Origin: Thermococcus pacificus
GTDB lineage: Archaea; Methanobacteriota_B; Thermococci; Thermococcales; Thermococcaceae
Assembly (NCBI RefSeq): GCF_002214485.1
Contig: NZ_CP015102.1
Span: forward strand, 682,001 to 746,000
Reading direction: 5' to 3'
Length of the DNA: 64,000 bases
Positions 43,383-53,205 of this stretch are shown piece by piece. The position numbers were made by a program, and so were the translations under genes. Under the pieces are notes generated by a model that saw only the letters and a list, made by a program, of their open reading frames with translations, did no database searches and was not told where the DNA came from. The first letter of the stretch is position 1, and the number at the start of each line of letters is the position of its first letter.

Positions 43383-43931
43383 ATGGGACTGAGGCCAGCA
43401 AAGATTGATAGGGACGTTGACAAGCCCGCTTACACAAGAAGGGAGTACATACGCGGTGCTCCGGGTCCGAAGATAACGATATTCGACATGGGTAATCTCT
43501 CGGCCGAGTTCGAGTATGAGGTCAGCCTTCACGCCGAGCAGGCCATGCAGATAAGGCAGAACGCCCTTGAGGCCATCCGTATACAGGTCAACAGGTACCT
43601 CCAGAAGAACGTCGGAAGGAGCAACTACCACTTCAAGATAAGGGTCTTCCCGTTCCAGGTTCTCCGTGAGAACCCGATGGCTACCGGAAGGAAGGCCGAC
43701 CGTTACGGAAACGGTATGCGCAGGCCCTTCGGAAAGCCGATTGGATTGGCGGCGAGGGTTAAGAAGGACCAGAAGATCCTCACCGTCTGGGTGAACGAGG
43801 CCCACCTCAAGTTCGCCCTCGGCGCCATGCACAGGGCCAAGATGAAGCTGCCTTACTCGGCTTACTACAGGATCTACGACAAGGAAGGCAACGACGTCAC
43901 CACCAAGGTTCTTTCCACGATGAAGCTCTGA
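43383..43931 (+). CDS. rpl10e: Large ribosomal subunit protein L10e (uL16)
   Basis: 182-residue archaeal L10e, part of the tRNA and GTPase-associated area of the 50S subunit. The segments [39 protein letters not shown] and [20 protein letters not shown] match the family. It is a single-gene unit here with its own promoter and a following hairpin. Confidence 0.97.
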   Translation: MGLRPAKIDRDVDKPAYTRREYIRGAPGPKITIFDMGNLSAEFEYEVSLHAEQAMQIRQNALEAIRIQVNRYLQKNVGRSNYHFKIRVFPFQVLRENPMATGRKADRYGNGMRRPFGKPIGLAARVKKDQKILTVWVNEAHLKFALGAMHRAKMKLPYSAYYRIYDKEGNDVTTKVLSTMKL

Positions 43932-43941
43932 TGTGCATGCT

Positions 43942-43956
43942 GAGCCCCTTGGGCTC
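43942..43956 (+). terminator. Hairpin after rpl10e
   Basis: GAGCCC-CTT-GGGCTC followed by TTCCTTT, ten bases after the rpl10e stop. It may end or stabilise the transcript; archaeal termination mainly depends on the T-rich part. Confidence 0.4.
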
Positions 43957-44064
43957 TTCCTTTACCAACTTTTGTGCGCTACTCATGGCAGATTTTGTGC
44001 TAGGGTTTTCCCATATATTCATAATGATTATTAACGATGCCGCCCTATCCTTACTGGTGGGAAG

Positions 44065-45207
44065 ATGGTAAGCTCTCACTTCATGAGCCTACTCCTTAAG
44101 ATCGGCGTTCCCGAGGACAGGCTTCTCGTTCTAGAGGGTAAGGGAGGCATCGTTGAGGACGAGTTTGAGGGCATCAGGTACGTCCGCTTCCGCGATTCCG
44201 CCAAGGGCTTCCGCAGAGGCACGGTAGTTTTTGAGAACGGCGAGGCAGTCCTCGGCTTTCCCCACATAAAGCGCGTCGTCCAGCTTGAGAACGGGGTAAA
44301 GCGGGTCTTCAAAAGCAGGCCGTTCTACGTCGAGGAGAAGGTGGATGGCTATAACGTCCGCGTCGTTAAGGTTGAGGACAGGGTTCTCGCCCTCACCCGC
44401 GGCGGCTTCGTCTGCCCCTTCACCACCGAGAGAATAGAGGACTTCGTGAACTTCGAGTTCTTTAAGGACTATCCCAACCTTGTCCTGGCTGGGGAGATGG
44501 CCGGGCCCGAGAGCCCTTACATAGTCGAGGGGCCGCCCTACGTGAAGGAGGATATAGAGTTCTTCCTCTTCGACATCCAGGAGAAGGGAACCGGAAAGAG
44601 CCTGCCAGTTGAAGAGCGCTATAAACTCGCGGAGGAGTACGGGATTCCACAGGTTGAGCGCTTCGGCCTCTTTGACCGCTCCCGCCTGGATGAGCTCTAC
44701 GACCTGATAGAGAGGCTCGGTAGGGAGAAGAGGGAAGGCATCGTCATGAAGAGCCCGGACATGAGGAAGATAGCGAAGTACGTGACGCCATACGCCAACA
44801 TCAACGACATAAAGATAGGCTCGCACATATTCTTCGACCTCCCCCACGGCTACTTCATGGGGAGGATAGAGAGGCTCGCCTTCTACCTCGCCGAGAAGCA
44901 CGTCAAGGGAGAGGAGTTCGACGAGTATGCCAAAGCCCTCGGAAAGGCCCTGCTGAGGTCCTTCGTCGAGAGCATCCACGAAGTTGCCAACGGCGGAGAG
45001 GTCGAGGAGACCTTCACTGTGCGGGTCAAGAACATAAGCACCGCCCACAGAATGGTCACCCACTTCGAGAGGCTGGGCGTGAATATTCACATCGAGGACA
45101 TCGAGGATTTGAAGAACGGCTACTGGAGGATAACCTTTAAGCGCGTTTACCCAGACGCGACGAGGGAGATAAAAGAGCTGTGGAACGGGCTGGCATTTGT
45201 GGACTGA
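44065..45207 (+). CDS. ATP-dependent RNA ligase (Rnl3 family)
   Basis: 380-residue archaeal RNA ligase that circularises single-stranded RNA, like the Pyrococcus abyssi Pab1020 and M. thermautotrophicus enzymes. The nucleotidyl-acceptor lysine lies in VEEKVDGYNVRVVK (motif I), followed by AGEMAGPESPY (motif III), EGIVMKSPDMRKIAKYV (motifs IV-V), and the C-terminal dimerisation domain with ISTAHRMVTHFERLGVN. ATG at 44065 follows GGTGGGAAG. Confidence 0.94.
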   Translation: MVSSHFMSLLLKIGVPEDRLLVLEGKGGIVEDEFEGIRYVRFRDSAKGFRRGTVVFENGEAVLGFPHIKRVVQLENGVKRVFKSRPFYVEEKVDGYNVRVVKVEDRVLALTRGGFVCPFTTERIEDFVNFEFFKDYPNLVLAGEMAGPESPYIVEGPPYVKEDIEFFLFDIQEKGTGKSLPVEERYKLAEEYGIPQVERFGLFDRSRLDELYDLIERLGREKREGIVMKSPDMRKIAKYVTPYANINDIKIGSHIFFDLPHGYFMGRIERLAFYLAEKHVKGEEFDEYAKALGKALLRSFVESIHEVANGGEVEETFTVRVKNISTAHRMVTHFERLGVNIHIEDIEDLKNGYWRITFKRVYPDATREIKELWNGLAFVD

Positions 45208-45502
45208 GGTTTCCCCTGCTTTGTTTTTGAGGCGCGTGCTTTCTTTTTAAATTCGCTGAGAATGATAATCGCCATTATGATAACCGCGGTTATTATCTCG
45301 TTGGCTTTTCTGTTTGGGTTCCTCTTCAAGAGCTGCCTTCGCGCTCGAAATAATAAAGCGGGGCGAGTTTGGAAAGGGCGAGGAGATAAAGAAGCTCTGA
45401 GGATATTTGGGCCCTTAATGGTCTTCTCAAACTTTTGTCTGTTATTAACGTTCCTGAGGAAAGCCCCATCAACTCGCACCCCGGCAAGTTAGTCCTTTCT
45501 AA

Positions 45503-45526
45503 GAAACTTTGCTTGCGCAAAGTTTC
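45503..45526. repeat. Hairpin repeat, GAAACTTTGC family, copy 1
   Basis: GAAACTTTGC-TTGC-GCAAAGTTTC, a perfect 10-bp stem with a 4-nt loop. Flanked by ATCAAAC on the right. Confidence 0.85.
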
Positions 45527-45645
45527 ATCAAACAATTCGTCCTCAAACAAGGTGGGGGTTACAACATCGGGTTTTCTTTCCAATGCCCCCGATCTAACGA
45601 AGAACGCGCATAATAAGGGTATCTTGTGAGGGTTTCCTACTCTTT

Positions 45646-45667
45646 GACGCCCTTCGGGCGTCTTTTT
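45646..45667 (+). terminator. Hairpin with T-run, GACGCCC family, copy 1
   Basis: GACGCCC-TTC-GGGCGTC followed at once by TTTTT, a shape like an intrinsic terminator. The upstream transcript it would end is not evident. Confidence 0.45.
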
Positions 45668-45814
45668 GAAGCGAACCCATTCAAAAGGATTCCTTGGAGA
45701 TGTTCTCACTCAAAAACTGAATCTCGAGGGTAAACCCTTGTTAAAATTGGCTTAGGGGAAGCACTATTATTACTTTCCGCCAGCGCTTGCTTTGCAAGGG
45801 CTGATTGGGGGTGT

Positions 45815-45853
45815 GGGGGCGTTAGCCCCCCAGCAACCTTTGCTTGCGCAAAG
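45815..45853. repeat. Two adjacent hairpins (GGGGGC stem; CTTTGC stem)
   Basis: GGGGGC-GTTA-GCCCCC at 45815-45830, then CTTTGC-TTGC-GCAAAG at 45838-45853. The second is a shortened version of the GAAACTTTGC hairpin with the same TTGC loop, and is followed by AAGCTTGACCAAA-type sequence. Confidence 0.8.
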
Positions 45854-46082
45854 CTTGACCAAATGGCTCTGACTCGACTTAATCGCCTTGAAGTAGCTCG
45901 TACGTGTTTCGTTATGTGAGGGACTTTTAGTGGCTTTCTTGGGCAGAGTAGCCGATGTCTGTTGGGTTTATCTCCTTCGCGCCCTTCGGGCGCTATTAAA
46001 AGTAAACCCCTCTTAGAGAAAACCTGCTTAAGAGGAAAACCTTCAGAATTACGGCACCTGAAAAGCACGTACAAACTTTGAT

Positions 46083-46128
46083 GAAACTTTGCGCAGGCAA
46101 AGTTTCTTTCCGTGGGGCGAAGCCCCAC
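46083..46128. repeat. Hairpin repeat, GAAACTTTGC family, copy 2, and a GTGGGGC hairpin
   Basis: GAAACTTTGC-GCAG-GCAAAGTTTC at 46083-46106: same stem as at 45503 with a different loop, so the stem, not the loop, is kept. GTGGGGC-GAA-GCCCCAC follows at 46112-46128. Confidence 0.85.
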
Positions 46129-46152
46129 TTTGGGGGTTTGAGAGTACAGAGC

Positions 46153-46169
46153 AAGCTTTAGGAAAGCTT
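46153..46169. repeat. AAGCTTT hairpin
   Basis: AAGCTTT-AGG-AAAGCTT, followed by GACCAAA, repeating the word next to the hairpin at 45838-45853. Confidence 0.75.
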
Positions 46170-46277
46170 GACCAAAAGTTTGTAGCTCTCGTTCTGAGAG
46201 TTAGTCTGAGCTAGTGATCCAGCTAATGAGGCTTTTTCTATAAAAGCAAGTCACTAAGAGTGAGTTCACTTTAAATC

Positions 46278-46294
46278 GACGCCCGAAGGGCGTC
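46278..46294. repeat. GACGCCC family hairpin, copy 2
   Basis: GACGCCC-GAA-GGGCGTC; same stem as at 45646-45662 but with the loop complement (GAA for TTC), so it is the same element in opposite orientation. A GCGCCC-TTC-GGGCGC relative lies at 45979-45993. Confidence 0.8.
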
Positions 46295-46415
46295 AGTGAG
46301 CAGGAACTCCTAATAATACCTGCCCGTTGAGTTGAATTCCGTTTTTGGAATGGGCGTTTGGGGAGGGATCACACTCTTAGCTCCGGAAGTTCAGTGATGA
46401 GCTACCAACCTTGAT

Positions 46416-46439
46416 CAAACTTCACGAAGGTGAAGTTTG
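46416..46439. repeat. CAAACTTCAC hairpin
   Basis: CAAACTTCAC-GAAG-GTGAAGTTTG, a perfect 10-bp stem with the same size and loop length as the GAAACTTTGC hairpins but a different stem, preceded by CTTGAT. Confidence 0.8.
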
Positions 46440-46490
46440 CTTTGCAAAAAAATTGTACACCTCTCAAACCAAAAAAGGGTGGAAAGGTTC

Positions 46491-46506
46491 GAAAGCCTTT
46501 TAAATA
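46491..46506 (+). promoter_or_regulatory. Promoter of the ribosomal protein superoperon
   Basis: GAAAGCC (BRE-like) then TTTTAAATA at 46498-46506, a very good Thermococcus promoter. Transcription would start near 46527, leaving a leader of about 36 nt before the SPOUT gene. Confidence 0.7.
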
Positions 46507-46562
46507 CTCTCCATAGACCCCAGTTCAGCGTTGAAGTGACCACAGCGAAGGATGACGGGAAA

Positions 46563-47333
46563 ATGGCCTGGCACGTCTTCATTCCGGATTCGCTCCTCGA
46601 AGAGAGTGACGACCCAAAGATCAGAACCTACAAGGTCGGACAGATAACCAGGGCCTGTGCCATCTTCGGCGTCGAGCACATCTGGATTTACAGGGCCGGC
46701 GGTCGGGACGGGAGGTTCATCAAGACCATCCTCGAATACGCGGAAACGCCCCAGTATCTCAGAAAGAGGCTGTTCCCGCTCATGCCAGAGCTCAAGTACG
46801 CCGGCGTTATACCGCCGCTCAGAACCCCGCACCACAAGCTCAAGGGAAAACCTAAGGTGGGCGAAATCCGCGAGGGCTTTGCCTTCAGGAAGGGGCGCAG
46901 AATCTACGCAGACATCGGCCTCGACGACCTCGCGATGGTCGAAGGGAACGTTGAAGGGCGTGCAACGTTCAGGATCGTCTCGGTAAGGCCTCTCAGGGTG
47001 ATACCAGCGAAGCCAGAGGAGTACTGGGGGTACAGGGTGCACCTAACTGGGAAGTCATTGGCGAAAACACTTAAAAAGGCCAGGCTGGATTTGGTCATCG
47101 CGACCTCGCGTAAGGGTCGCGACATTAGAGAGGTGAAGCTTCCCCCGCTGGAGGGGGAGGTCGGATTCGTCTTTGGCTCACCGAGGAAGGGCGTGATCGA
47201 GCTCCTCGGCGAGGAGGATTATACCTTTGATCTAATCCTCAACACGGTTCCAAATCAGCGGACAGCTACCGTCCGCACCGAGGAGGCGCTCCTCGCGACT
47301 CTCGCAATATTTAATCTCATAAGGAGGGATTGA
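46563..47333 (+). CDS. SPOUT-class RNA methyltransferase-like protein (COG2106)
   Basis: A 256-residue protein, first gene of the ribosomal superoperon. It has the knotted SPOUT fold features: [20 protein letters not shown] at the start, [17 protein letters not shown], and the C-terminal SAM-binding part [16 protein letters not shown] with [19 protein letters not shown]. Relatives methylate rRNA; an insert of about 80 residues is OB-like. ATG at 46563 is chosen because the conserved part starts with [12 protein letters not shown] and the promoter is at 46498; in-frame upstream codons would lie before the expected transcription start. Confidence 0.8.
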   Translation: MAWHVFIPDSLLEESDDPKIRTYKVGQITRACAIFGVEHIWIYRAGGRDGRFIKTILEYAETPQYLRKRLFPLMPELKYAGVIPPLRTPHHKLKGKPKVGEIREGFAFRKGRRIYADIGLDDLAMVEGNVEGRATFRIVSVRPLRVIPAKPEEYWGYRVHLTGKSLAKTLKKARLDLVIATSRKGRDIREVKLPPLEGEVGFVFGSPRKGVIELLGEEDYTFDLILNTVPNQRTATVRTEEALLATLAIFNLIRRD

Positions 47334-47334
47334 G

Positions 47335-48378
47335 ATGGGAAAAATACACAGGCCAAGGAGAGGTTCACTGGCTTACTCCCCGAGAAAGAGGGCTAAGAGC
47401 ATAGTCCCGAGAATCAGGAAGTGGCCGAAGGACAGCGAGGTCAGGATGCTGGGCTTCGCCGGCTACAAGGCCGGTATGACCCACGTCCTCATGATAGACG
47501 ACAGACCAGGGCTCACGAAGGGCAAGGAGATCTTCATGCCGGTCACTATCGTGGAGGTCCCGCCGCTCTTCGTCTACGGCATCAGGGCCTACAGGCAGGG
47601 CTACCTCGGGCTTGAAACGGCTACCGAGGTCTGGTTCCACGAGCTGAACGACCACGTTAAGAGGCGCATAAAGACCCTGCCGAAGGACTACAACGAGGAT
47701 GCTTTCCAGGCCAAGCTCGGCCAGCTTGAGGACCTCGTCAACGACGGCGAGATAGTTGATGTCAGGCTTCTCGTCCACACCCAGCCGTGGCTCATCAAGC
47801 TCAAGAAGAAGCCCGAGGTCATGGAGTACGCCATCGGTGGCGACGACGTCAAGGCCAAGTTTGCCTACGCCAAGGAGAAGATCGGCAAGGAGATACGGGC
47901 AAGCGAGGTTCTCCACGAGGGCGAGCTTCTTGACATCATAGCCGTCACCAAAGGCAAGGGAACCCAGGGCCCGGTCAAGCGCTGGGGCGTCAAGATACAG
48001 TTCCACAAGGCCCAGAGGGCTGGCAAGGCCAGGCACATCGGTAACCTCGGTCCGTGGCATCCGACCAGGGTCATGTGGACCGTTCCGCAGGCCGGTCAGA
48101 TGGGCTTCCACCACAGGACCGAGTTCAACAAGAGGCTCATCGCCATCGGTGAGAACGGCAAGCTCAAGCTCGACGAGAAGAACGAGGTAGACATCACCCC
48201 GAAGGGTGGCTTCCCGCACTACGGAATCATAAGGAGCGACTTCCTAATGATCCAGGGAACCGTTCCGGGTTCCTTCAAGAGGATCGTCAGGGTCAGGCCG
48301 GCTATAAGGGCACCGAAGAAGAGGCCGCCCGTTGAGAGGCCGCAGATAACCTACGTCAGTAGGGAGTCCAAGCAGTGA
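47335..48378 (+). CDS. rpl3: Large ribosomal subunit protein L3 (uL3)
   Basis: 347 residues, usual archaeal length with a long N-terminal extension. The core has [40 protein letters not shown] and [11 protein letters not shown]. The ATG is one base after the SPOUT stop (TGAGATG). It binds 23S rRNA near the peptidyl transferase centre. Confidence 0.98.
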   Translation: MGKIHRPRRGSLAYSPRKRAKSIVPRIRKWPKDSEVRMLGFAGYKAGMTHVLMIDDRPGLTKGKEIFMPVTIVEVPPLFVYGIRAYRQGYLGLETATEVWFHELNDHVKRRIKTLPKDYNEDAFQAKLGQLEDLVNDGEIVDVRLLVHTQPWLIKLKKKPEVMEYAIGGDDVKAKFAYAKEKIGKEIRASEVLHEGELLDIIAVTKGKGTQGPVKRWGVKIQFHKAQRAGKARHIGNLGPWHPTRVMWTVPQAGQMGFHHRTEFNKRLIAIGENGKLKLDEKNEVDITPKGGFPHYGIIRSDFLMIQGTVPGSFKRIVRVRPAIRAPKKRPPVERPQITYVSRESKQ

Positions 48379-48388
48379 GGTGAGATAA

Positions 48389-49156
48389 ATGAAGGTTAAG
48401 GTTTTCAATCTCGAAGGCGAGCCGGTGGAGGAGATCGAGCTTCCCAAGGTCTTCAGCACTCCTTACAGGCCCGACCTCATCAGGAGGGCCGTCATCGCAT
48501 CATGGACCCACAGGATACAGCCTCAGGGAAGGAGCCCATACGCCGGTAAGAGGCGCGTCACCGAGAACATCGGAAAGGGCCACGGCATGGCGAGGGTTGA
48601 GAGGATAAAGACCTCCCCCAGGTTTGCGGCCTTCGTTCCCTTCGCGGTCGGAGGAAGGAGAACCCACCCGCCGAAGGTCGAGAAGATCATCTGGGAGGAC
48701 ATCAACAAGAAGGAGCGCAGGCTGGCTATAATGAGTGCCATCGCTGCAACGGCCAACTACGACCTCGTCAGGGCTAGGGGCCACGTCGTTGACAACGTCC
48801 CGCAGGTTCCGATTGTAGTAACCGACGACCTTGAGAAGGTCTTCAAGACCGCCCAGACCAGGGAGATATTCAAGAAGCTCGGCGTCTGGGACGACATCGA
48901 GAGGGCAAAGAAGAACACCAAGATCAGGGCTGGTAAGGGTAAGATGCGTGGAAGGCGCTACAAGAAGGCCAAGGGTCCGCTCGTGGTTGTCGCGAAGAAC
49001 GAGGGCATAGTCCAGGGTGCGAGGAACCACCCGGGTGTTGACGTCGTCACAGTCGAGAACCTCAGCGCCGAGCTGCTCGCTCCGGGTACCCACCCGGGAA
49101 GGCTTACCATCTGGACGAAGGGTGCCATAGAGAGACTTAGGGAGATCTACGGGTGA
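48389..49156 (+). CDS. rpl4: Large ribosomal subunit protein L4 (uL4)
   Basis: 255 residues with the long basic loop ([20 protein letters not shown]) that enters the exit tunnel. [18 protein letters not shown] is the conserved archaeal/eukaryal segment. GAGGTGAGATAA precedes the ATG. Confidence 0.98.
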   Translation: MKVKVFNLEGEPVEEIELPKVFSTPYRPDLIRRAVIASWTHRIQPQGRSPYAGKRRVTENIGKGHGMARVERIKTSPRFAAFVPFAVGGRRTHPPKVEKIIWEDINKKERRLAIMSAIAATANYDLVRARGHVVDNVPQVPIVVTDDLEKVFKTAQTREIFKKLGVWDDIERAKKNTKIRAGKGKMRGRRYKKAKGPLVVVAKNEGIVQGARNHPGVDVVTVENLSAELLAPGTHPGRLTIWTKGAIERLREIYG

Positions 49157-49162
49157 TGAGAG

Positions 49163-49423
49163 ATGGACCCCTACAAGGTTATAGTTAAGCCGGTCGTCAC
49201 GGAGAAGGCCGTGGCGATGATTGAGAACGAGAACAAGCTCACCTTCATAGTGGACAAGAGGGCCACCAAGCAGGACATCAAGAGGGCCGTGGAAGAGATG
49301 TTCGAGGTCAAAGTCGAGAAGGTCAACACCCTCATAACCATGAGGGGAGAGAAGAAGGCCTACGTGAAGCTCAAGCCTGAGTACAGCGCAAGTGAGGTTG
49401 CTGCCAGGATAGGATTGTTCTGA
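49163..49423 (+). CDS. rpl23: Large ribosomal subunit protein L23 (uL23)
   Basis: 86-residue protein at the tunnel exit, docking site for SRP and Sec[17 protein letters not shown] and [20 protein letters not shown] are family motifs. It lies 6 nt after rpl4. Confidence 0.98.
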   Translation: MDPYKVIVKPVVTEKAVAMIENENKLTFIVDKRATKQDIKRAVEEMFEVKVEKVNTLITMRGEKKAYVKLKPEYSASEVAARIGLF

Positions 49424-49436
49424 CGGGGTGAGTGAG

Positions 49437-50156
49437 ATGGGAAAGAGTTTGATTCAGCAGAGGAGAGGTAAGGGAACCACGACCTTTAGGGCGCCGTCCC
49501 ACAGGTACAGGGGCGCCGTCAGGTACGTTCCGCTCAACATTACCAAAGAGAAGACCCTCGTCGGCAAGGTCGTCGAGATACTCCACGACCCTGGAAGGAC
49601 CGCGCCGGTTGCTCGCGTCAAGTTCGAGAACGGCATGGAGAAGCTCATCATAGCCCCCGAGGGAATACTCGTGGGTGAGGAGATTGCCATCGGACCGAAC
49701 GCCCCGGTAAAGATCGGCAACACCCTTCCGCTTGCCATGATCCCGGAGGGAAGCTACGTCTACGATATCGAGGGAGTCCCGGGCGACGGAGGGAAGTACG
49801 TTAGGGCCGGCGGTGCCTACGCACTCGTCGTCAGCAGGGAGAAGGACAAGGTCATAGTCCAGCTTCCGAGCGGTGAGCTCAAGCAGTTCAAGCCTGAGTG
49901 CAGGGCCACCATTGGTGTGGTTGCAGGCGGCGGTAGGCTGGAGAAGCCGATCGTCAAGGCCGGTAAGGCCTACTACATCGCCAAGGCGAGGAACAGGTTC
50001 TGGCCGAAGCCGAGGGGTGTCAAGATGAACGCAGTCAACCACCCGCACGGTGGTAAGGAGCACCACATCGGAAGGCCCTCAACGGTTTCGAGGCGCGCCC
50101 CGCCCGGAAGGAAGGTCGGTCACATAGCCGCGAGAAGAACTGGTAGGAGGAAGTGA
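49437..50156 (+). CDS. rpl2: Large ribosomal subunit protein L2 (uL2)
   Basis: 239 residues. [20 protein letters not shown] at the start and [20 protein letters not shown] near the end, which holds the conserved His near the peptidyl transferase centre. ATG at 49437 rather than the GTG at 49428 gives the usual length. The stop overlaps the rps19 ATG. Confidence 0.98.
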   Translation: MGKSLIQQRRGKGTTTFRAPSHRYRGAVRYVPLNITKEKTLVGKVVEILHDPGRTAPVARVKFENGMEKLIIAPEGILVGEEIAIGPNAPVKIGNTLPLAMIPEGSYVYDIEGVPGDGGKYVRAGGAYALVVSREKDKVIVQLPSGELKQFKPECRATIGVVAGGGRLEKPIVKAGKAYYIAKARNRFWPKPRGVKMNAVNHPHGGKEHHIGRPSTVSRRAPPGRKVGHIAARRTGRRK

Positions 50157-50563
50157 TGAAGATGGCGAGAAAGAAGGAGTTTAGGTACAGGGGTTACACC
50201 TTCGAGGAACTGCTCAACATGTCACTCGAGGACTTCGCCAAGCTCCTCCCGGCCAGGCAGAGGAGGAGCCTTAAGAGGGGCCTTTCCCCGGAGCAGAAGA
50301 AGCTCCTCAGGAAGATTCGCCTGGCTAAGAAGGGCAAGTACAACAAGCCGATAAGGACCCACAGCAGGGACATGGTTGTACTTCCTGAGATGGTCGGCAT
50401 GACCATCCACGTCCACAACGGGAAGGAGTTCGTCCCGATCGAGATCAAGGAGGAGATGATAGGCCACTACCTCGGCGAGTTCGCACTCACGAGGAAGATA
50501 GTCCAGCACGGATCACCTGGTGTTGGTGCTACCAGGTCATCGATGTTCGTGGCGGTCAAGTGA
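50156..50563 (+). CDS. rps19: Small ribosomal subunit protein S19 (uS19)
   Basis: 135 residues; [20 protein letters not shown] and [18 protein letters not shown] are the S19 core that binds 16S rRNA in the head. ATG at 50156 overlaps the rpl2 stop; an ATG at 50162 is nearly as good. Confidence 0.97.
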   Translation: MKMARKKEFRYRGYTFEELLNMSLEDFAKLLPARQRRSLKRGLSPEQKKLLRKIRLAKKGKYNKPIRTHSRDMVVLPEMVGMTIHVHNGKEFVPIEIKEEMIGHYLGEFALTRKIVQHGSPGVGATRSSMFVAVK

Positions 50564-50573
50564 GGTGGTATAG

Positions 50574-51044
50574 ATGAGCAGGGGCAGGTTTTCCTACTCA
50601 TTCCAAAATTTTGACCCCGAGAGGATGGCTCGCGCTAGCGGAAGGGACCTCAGAATCTCCCCCAAGCACAGCGTTGAGCTCCTCAGGGAGATAAGGGGCA
50701 TGATGGTCAACGACGCTCTCCGCTACCTCGACGATGTCATAGCCCTCAAGAGGCCGGTTCCGCTCAGGAAGCACCACGACAGCCAGGGGCACAAGCCGGG
50801 CAAGGGCTTCGGTCCGGGAAGGTACCCGGTCAAGGTCGCCAAGGCCGTCAAGAAGGTGCTCCTCAACGCCAGGAACAACGCCGAGCAGAAGGGCCTCGAC
50901 GTTGACAGGCTCAAGATAATCCACGCGGCAGCTCACAGGGGTCCAGTGCTTCGTGGGTACATCCCGAGGGCCTTCGGAAGGGCCACACCGTTCAACGAGC
51001 AGACCACCCACATAGAGATAGTCGTCGAGGAGATTAGGAGGTGA
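50574..51044 (+). CDS. rpl22: Large ribosomal subunit protein L22 (uL22)
   Basis: 156 residues, lining the exit tunnel. [20 protein letters not shown] and the C-terminal hairpin part with [20 protein letters not shown] are present. The end touches the start region of rps3. Confidence 0.97.
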   Translation: MSRGRFSYSFQNFDPERMARASGRDLRISPKHSVELLREIRGMMVNDALRYLDDVIALKRPVPLRKHHDSQGHKPGKGFGPGRYPVKVAKAVKKVLLNARNNAEQKGLDVDRLKIIHAAAHRGPVLRGYIPRAFGRATPFNEQTTHIEIVVEEIRR

Positions 51045-51049
51045 GACCT

Positions 51050-51679
51050 TTGGCGATCGAGAGATACTTCATTAAGGAAGGCGTTAAGGAGATGCTCATT
51101 GATGAGTACCTTGAGAAGGAGCTTAGGAGAGCTGGTTACGGTGGAATCGACATCAAGAAGACCCCCCTCGGAACCAAGGTCGTCATCTTCGCTGCCAACC
51201 CCGGTTACGTTATCGGAAGGGGCGGAAGGAAGATAAGGGAGCTTACCAGGATTCTTGAGAGGGAGTTTGGCCTTGAGAATCCCCAGATAGAGGTCGAGGA
51301 GATCAAGAACCCCTACCTCAACGCCAAGGTTCAGGCGGTTCGCCTGGCTCAGACCCTTGAGAGGGGCGTCCACTTTAGGAGGGCTGCCTACTCTGCCATA
51401 AGGGCCATCATGGGGAACGGTGCGAGGGGTGTCGAGATAAGGCTCAGCGGAAAGCTTACCGGCGAGAGGGCCAAGAGCGTTCGCTTCTACCAGGGCTACC
51501 TCGCCAAGGTTGGAAACCCTGCCGAGACCCTCGTCAGCAAGGGCTACGCCCAGGCCAAGCTCAAGCTCGGTGTCATCGGTGTTAAGGTTTCCATAATGCC
51601 GCCCGACGCCAAGCTCCCGGACGAGATCGAGGTCATCGAGAAGGTTCAGGAAGAGGTGAGCACCAATGAAGCCGAGTGA
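51050..51679 (+). CDS. rps3: Small ribosomal subunit protein S3 (uS3)
   Basis: 209 residues with a KH domain ([20 protein letters not shown]) and a C-terminal domain ([20 protein letters not shown]). The start is probably TTG at 51050, after GGAGGTGAGACC, giving the usual [10 protein letters not shown] start; GTG at 51041 would add three residues. The end overlaps rpl29 by 14 nt. Confidence 0.97.
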   Translation: MAIERYFIKEGVKEMLIDEYLEKELRRAGYGGIDIKKTPLGTKVVIFAANPGYVIGRGGRKIRELTRILEREFGLENPQIEVEEIKNPYLNAKVQAVRLAQTLERGVHFRRAAYSAIRAIMGNGARGVEIRLSGKLTGERAKSVRFYQGYLAKVGNPAETLVSKGYAQAKLKLGVIGVKVSIMPPDAKLPDEIEVIEKVQEEVSTNEAE

Positions 51680-51866
51680 GATTAGGGAGATGAGCCTTGA
51701 CGAGATCGAGAAGAAGCTCAGGGAGCTCCGCCTCGAACTCGCCAAGGAGAGGGGTGTGCTCACCATGGGGGCTTCCACCGAGAACCCCATGGTCATCCGC
51801 AACCTCAGGCGCGACATCGCGCGCCTGCTTACCATAAAGAAGGAGAAGCTTAGGGAGAAAAGGTGA
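51666..51866 (+). CDS. rpl29: Large ribosomal subunit protein L29 (uL29)
   Basis: 66 residues, two helices: [20 protein letters not shown] and [20 protein letters not shown]. It starts inside the rps3 end. It lies near the tunnel exit and contacts SRP. Confidence 0.97.
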   Translation: MKPSEIREMSLDEIEKKLRELRLELAKERGVLTMGASTENPMVIRNLRRDIARLLTIKKEKLREKR

Positions 51867-51872
51867 GGTTCG

Positions 51873-52169
51873 GTGCCAAGGATTGTTAACCCTCTGGATG
51901 AGATGCTCTTTAAGGAGGTCCTGAAGGAGCAGCAGAGAATTAGGGTCTACATAGAGAAAGCCAGATACGGAAAGCTTAAAACCATAATAGAGGGCATAGA
52001 CGAGAAGGAGTTCGACCTTGAAGATATAGCAAAGAAGCTGAAGGCGAAGCTGGCATGCGGCGGAACGGTGAAAAAAGGAAGGATCGAGCTCCAGGGCGAC
52101 CACAGAGACAGGGTCAAGAAGTTGCTCGCAGACCTTGGATTTTCCGAGGATCTGATAGAGATCGAGTGA
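51873..52169 (+). CDS. Translation initiation factor aIF1 (SUI1/YciH type)
   Basis: 98-residue SUI1-domain protein ([56 protein letters not shown]) that helps choose the start codon. It begins with GTG at 51873 after GAGGTTCG. Its place between rpl29 and rnp1 is conserved in Thermococcales. The stop overlaps the next GTG start (GTGA). Confidence 0.94.
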   Translation: MPRIVNPLDEMLFKEVLKEQQRIRVYIEKARYGKLKTIIEGIDEKEFDLEDIAKKLKAKLACGGTVKKGRIELQGDHRDRVKKLLADLGFSEDLIEIE

Positions 52170-52432
52170 CTGCCAAAAACATCGTCTGGCACGAGCTCAT
52201 AGGCCTGAAAGCAAAAATTATAAGGGCATCTCATCCAGAGCTGGTTGGCATCGAGGGCTACGTCCTTGACGAGACGAGGAACACCCTCACCATCGGCGGT
52301 GAGAGGGTCTGGGTTATCCCGAAGGACGTGGCGGAGCTCGAATTTGAGGTTGGCGATAAAAGGATCCGAATCAACGGAAAAGAGCTGATTGGAAGACCCG
52401 AGATGAGACTGAAGAAGAGGTGGAGAAGATGA
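52166..52432 (+). CDS. rnp1: RNase P protein component 1 (Rpp29/Pop4)
   Basis: 88-residue subunit of archaeal RNase P, which matures tRNA 5' ends. The Sm-like barrel is visible: [36 protein letters not shown] and a basic RLKKRWRR tail. GTG at 52166 overlaps the aIF1 stop; it cannot start at an ATG. Confidence 0.94.
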   Translation: MTAKNIVWHELIGLKAKIIRASHPELVGIEGYVLDETRNTLTIGGERVWVIPKDVAELEFEVGDKRIRINGKELIGRPEMRLKKRWRR

Positions 52433-52764
52433 GAGAGATCGGATTGAAGGTTCAGCCTCCCGCTGAGAAGTGTGACGATCCGCACTGCCCCTGGCACGGG
52501 CACCTCAAGATACACGGCAGATACTTCGAGGGCGTCGTCGTCAGCGACAAAGGTAAGAAGACCGTCGTCGTTGAGAGGCAGCACTACCACTACCTCAAGA
52601 AGTACGAGAGGTATGAGCTCAGGAGGAGCAAGATTCACGCCCACAACCCGGAGTGCATCGATGCAAAGGTTGGCGACCGCGTTCTTATAGCGGAGACCAG
52701 GCCGATAAGCAAGACCAAGAGCTGGGTTGTCGTGGCAGTCACCAAGAGGGCCGGCGAGAGGTGA
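52429..52764 (+). CDS. rps17: Small ribosomal subunit protein S17 (uS17)
   Basis: 111 residues with the archaeal N-terminal extension ([17 protein letters not shown]) and S17 core ([40 protein letters not shown]). ATG at 52429 overlaps the rnp1 stop. Confidence 0.97.
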   Translation: MREIGLKVQPPAEKCDDPHCPWHGHLKIHGRYFEGVVVSDKGKKTVVVERQHYHYLKKYERYELRRSKIHAHNPECIDAKVGDRVLIAETRPISKTKSWVVVAVTKRAGER

Positions 52765-52769
52765 TTTAG

Positions 52770-53195
52770 ATGGCGAAGAAAGGTGCAGGTGCTACGAGAG
52801 GAATTAGCCCCGTCAGGCCAACTCGTGCTCTTCCGGTCGGTGCATACCTCAATGTCGCCGACAACAGCGGTGCCAAGGTCATCCAGATCATTGGTGTCGT
52901 CGGCTACAAGGGAACGAGGAGGAGGCTCGCCAGCGCGGGTGTCGGCGACATGGTCATAGCCACCGTCAAGAAGGGAAGGCCGGACATAAGGCACCAGGTC
53001 GTCAGGGCCGTCGTGGTCAGGCAGAGGAAGGAGTACCGCAGGCTTGACGGTATGCGTGTCAAGTTCGAGGATAACGCGGCGGCGATAGTCACCCCTGAAG
53101 GTGTCCCGAGGGGAACTGAGATCAGGGGTGCCATCGCTAGAGAGGCTGCCGAGAGGTGGGTTAGGCTCGGCAGCATAGCGAGCATAGTGTTGTGA
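52770..53195 (+). CDS. rpl14: Large ribosomal subunit protein L14 (uL14)
   Basis: 141 residues; [20 protein letters not shown] and [20 protein letters not shown] are the L14 signatures. It contacts the small subunit and is the aIF6 docking site. Confidence 0.98.
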   Translation: MAKKGAGATRGISPVRPTRALPVGAYLNVADNSGAKVIQIIGVVGYKGTRRRLASAGVGDMVIATVKKGRPDIRHQVVRAVVVRQRKEYRRLDGMRVKFEDNAAAIVTPEGVPRGTEIRGAIAREAAERWVRLGSIASIVL

Positions 53196-53205
53196 GGTGA
53201 GAATG

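Larger units (their letters stand above)
45208..46562. other. Gene-poor region dense in short hairpins
   Basis: About 1.35 kb without a gene I can support. Open frames here (for example 45262-45492 plus; 45326-45709 and 45706-46128 minus) have no family match, run through the repeats and show no ribosome binding site with a promoter. At least eleven perfect inverted repeats with 5-10 bp stems and 3-4 nt loops lie between 45503 and 46439, several in copies (GAAACTTTGC/GCAAAGTTTC; GACGCCC/GGGCGTC). Short AAGCTTGACCAAA or TTTGATGAAA-like words recur next to them. The last 60 bases carry the ribosomal operon promoter. Confidence 0.7.

Noticed and set aside
45262-46128. Open frames of 76, 127 and 140 codons in the hairpin region
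   Set aside because: Their sequences are low in fold-like pattern, run through the inverted repeats and lack ribosome binding sites or TATA boxes, so I treat them as chance frames.
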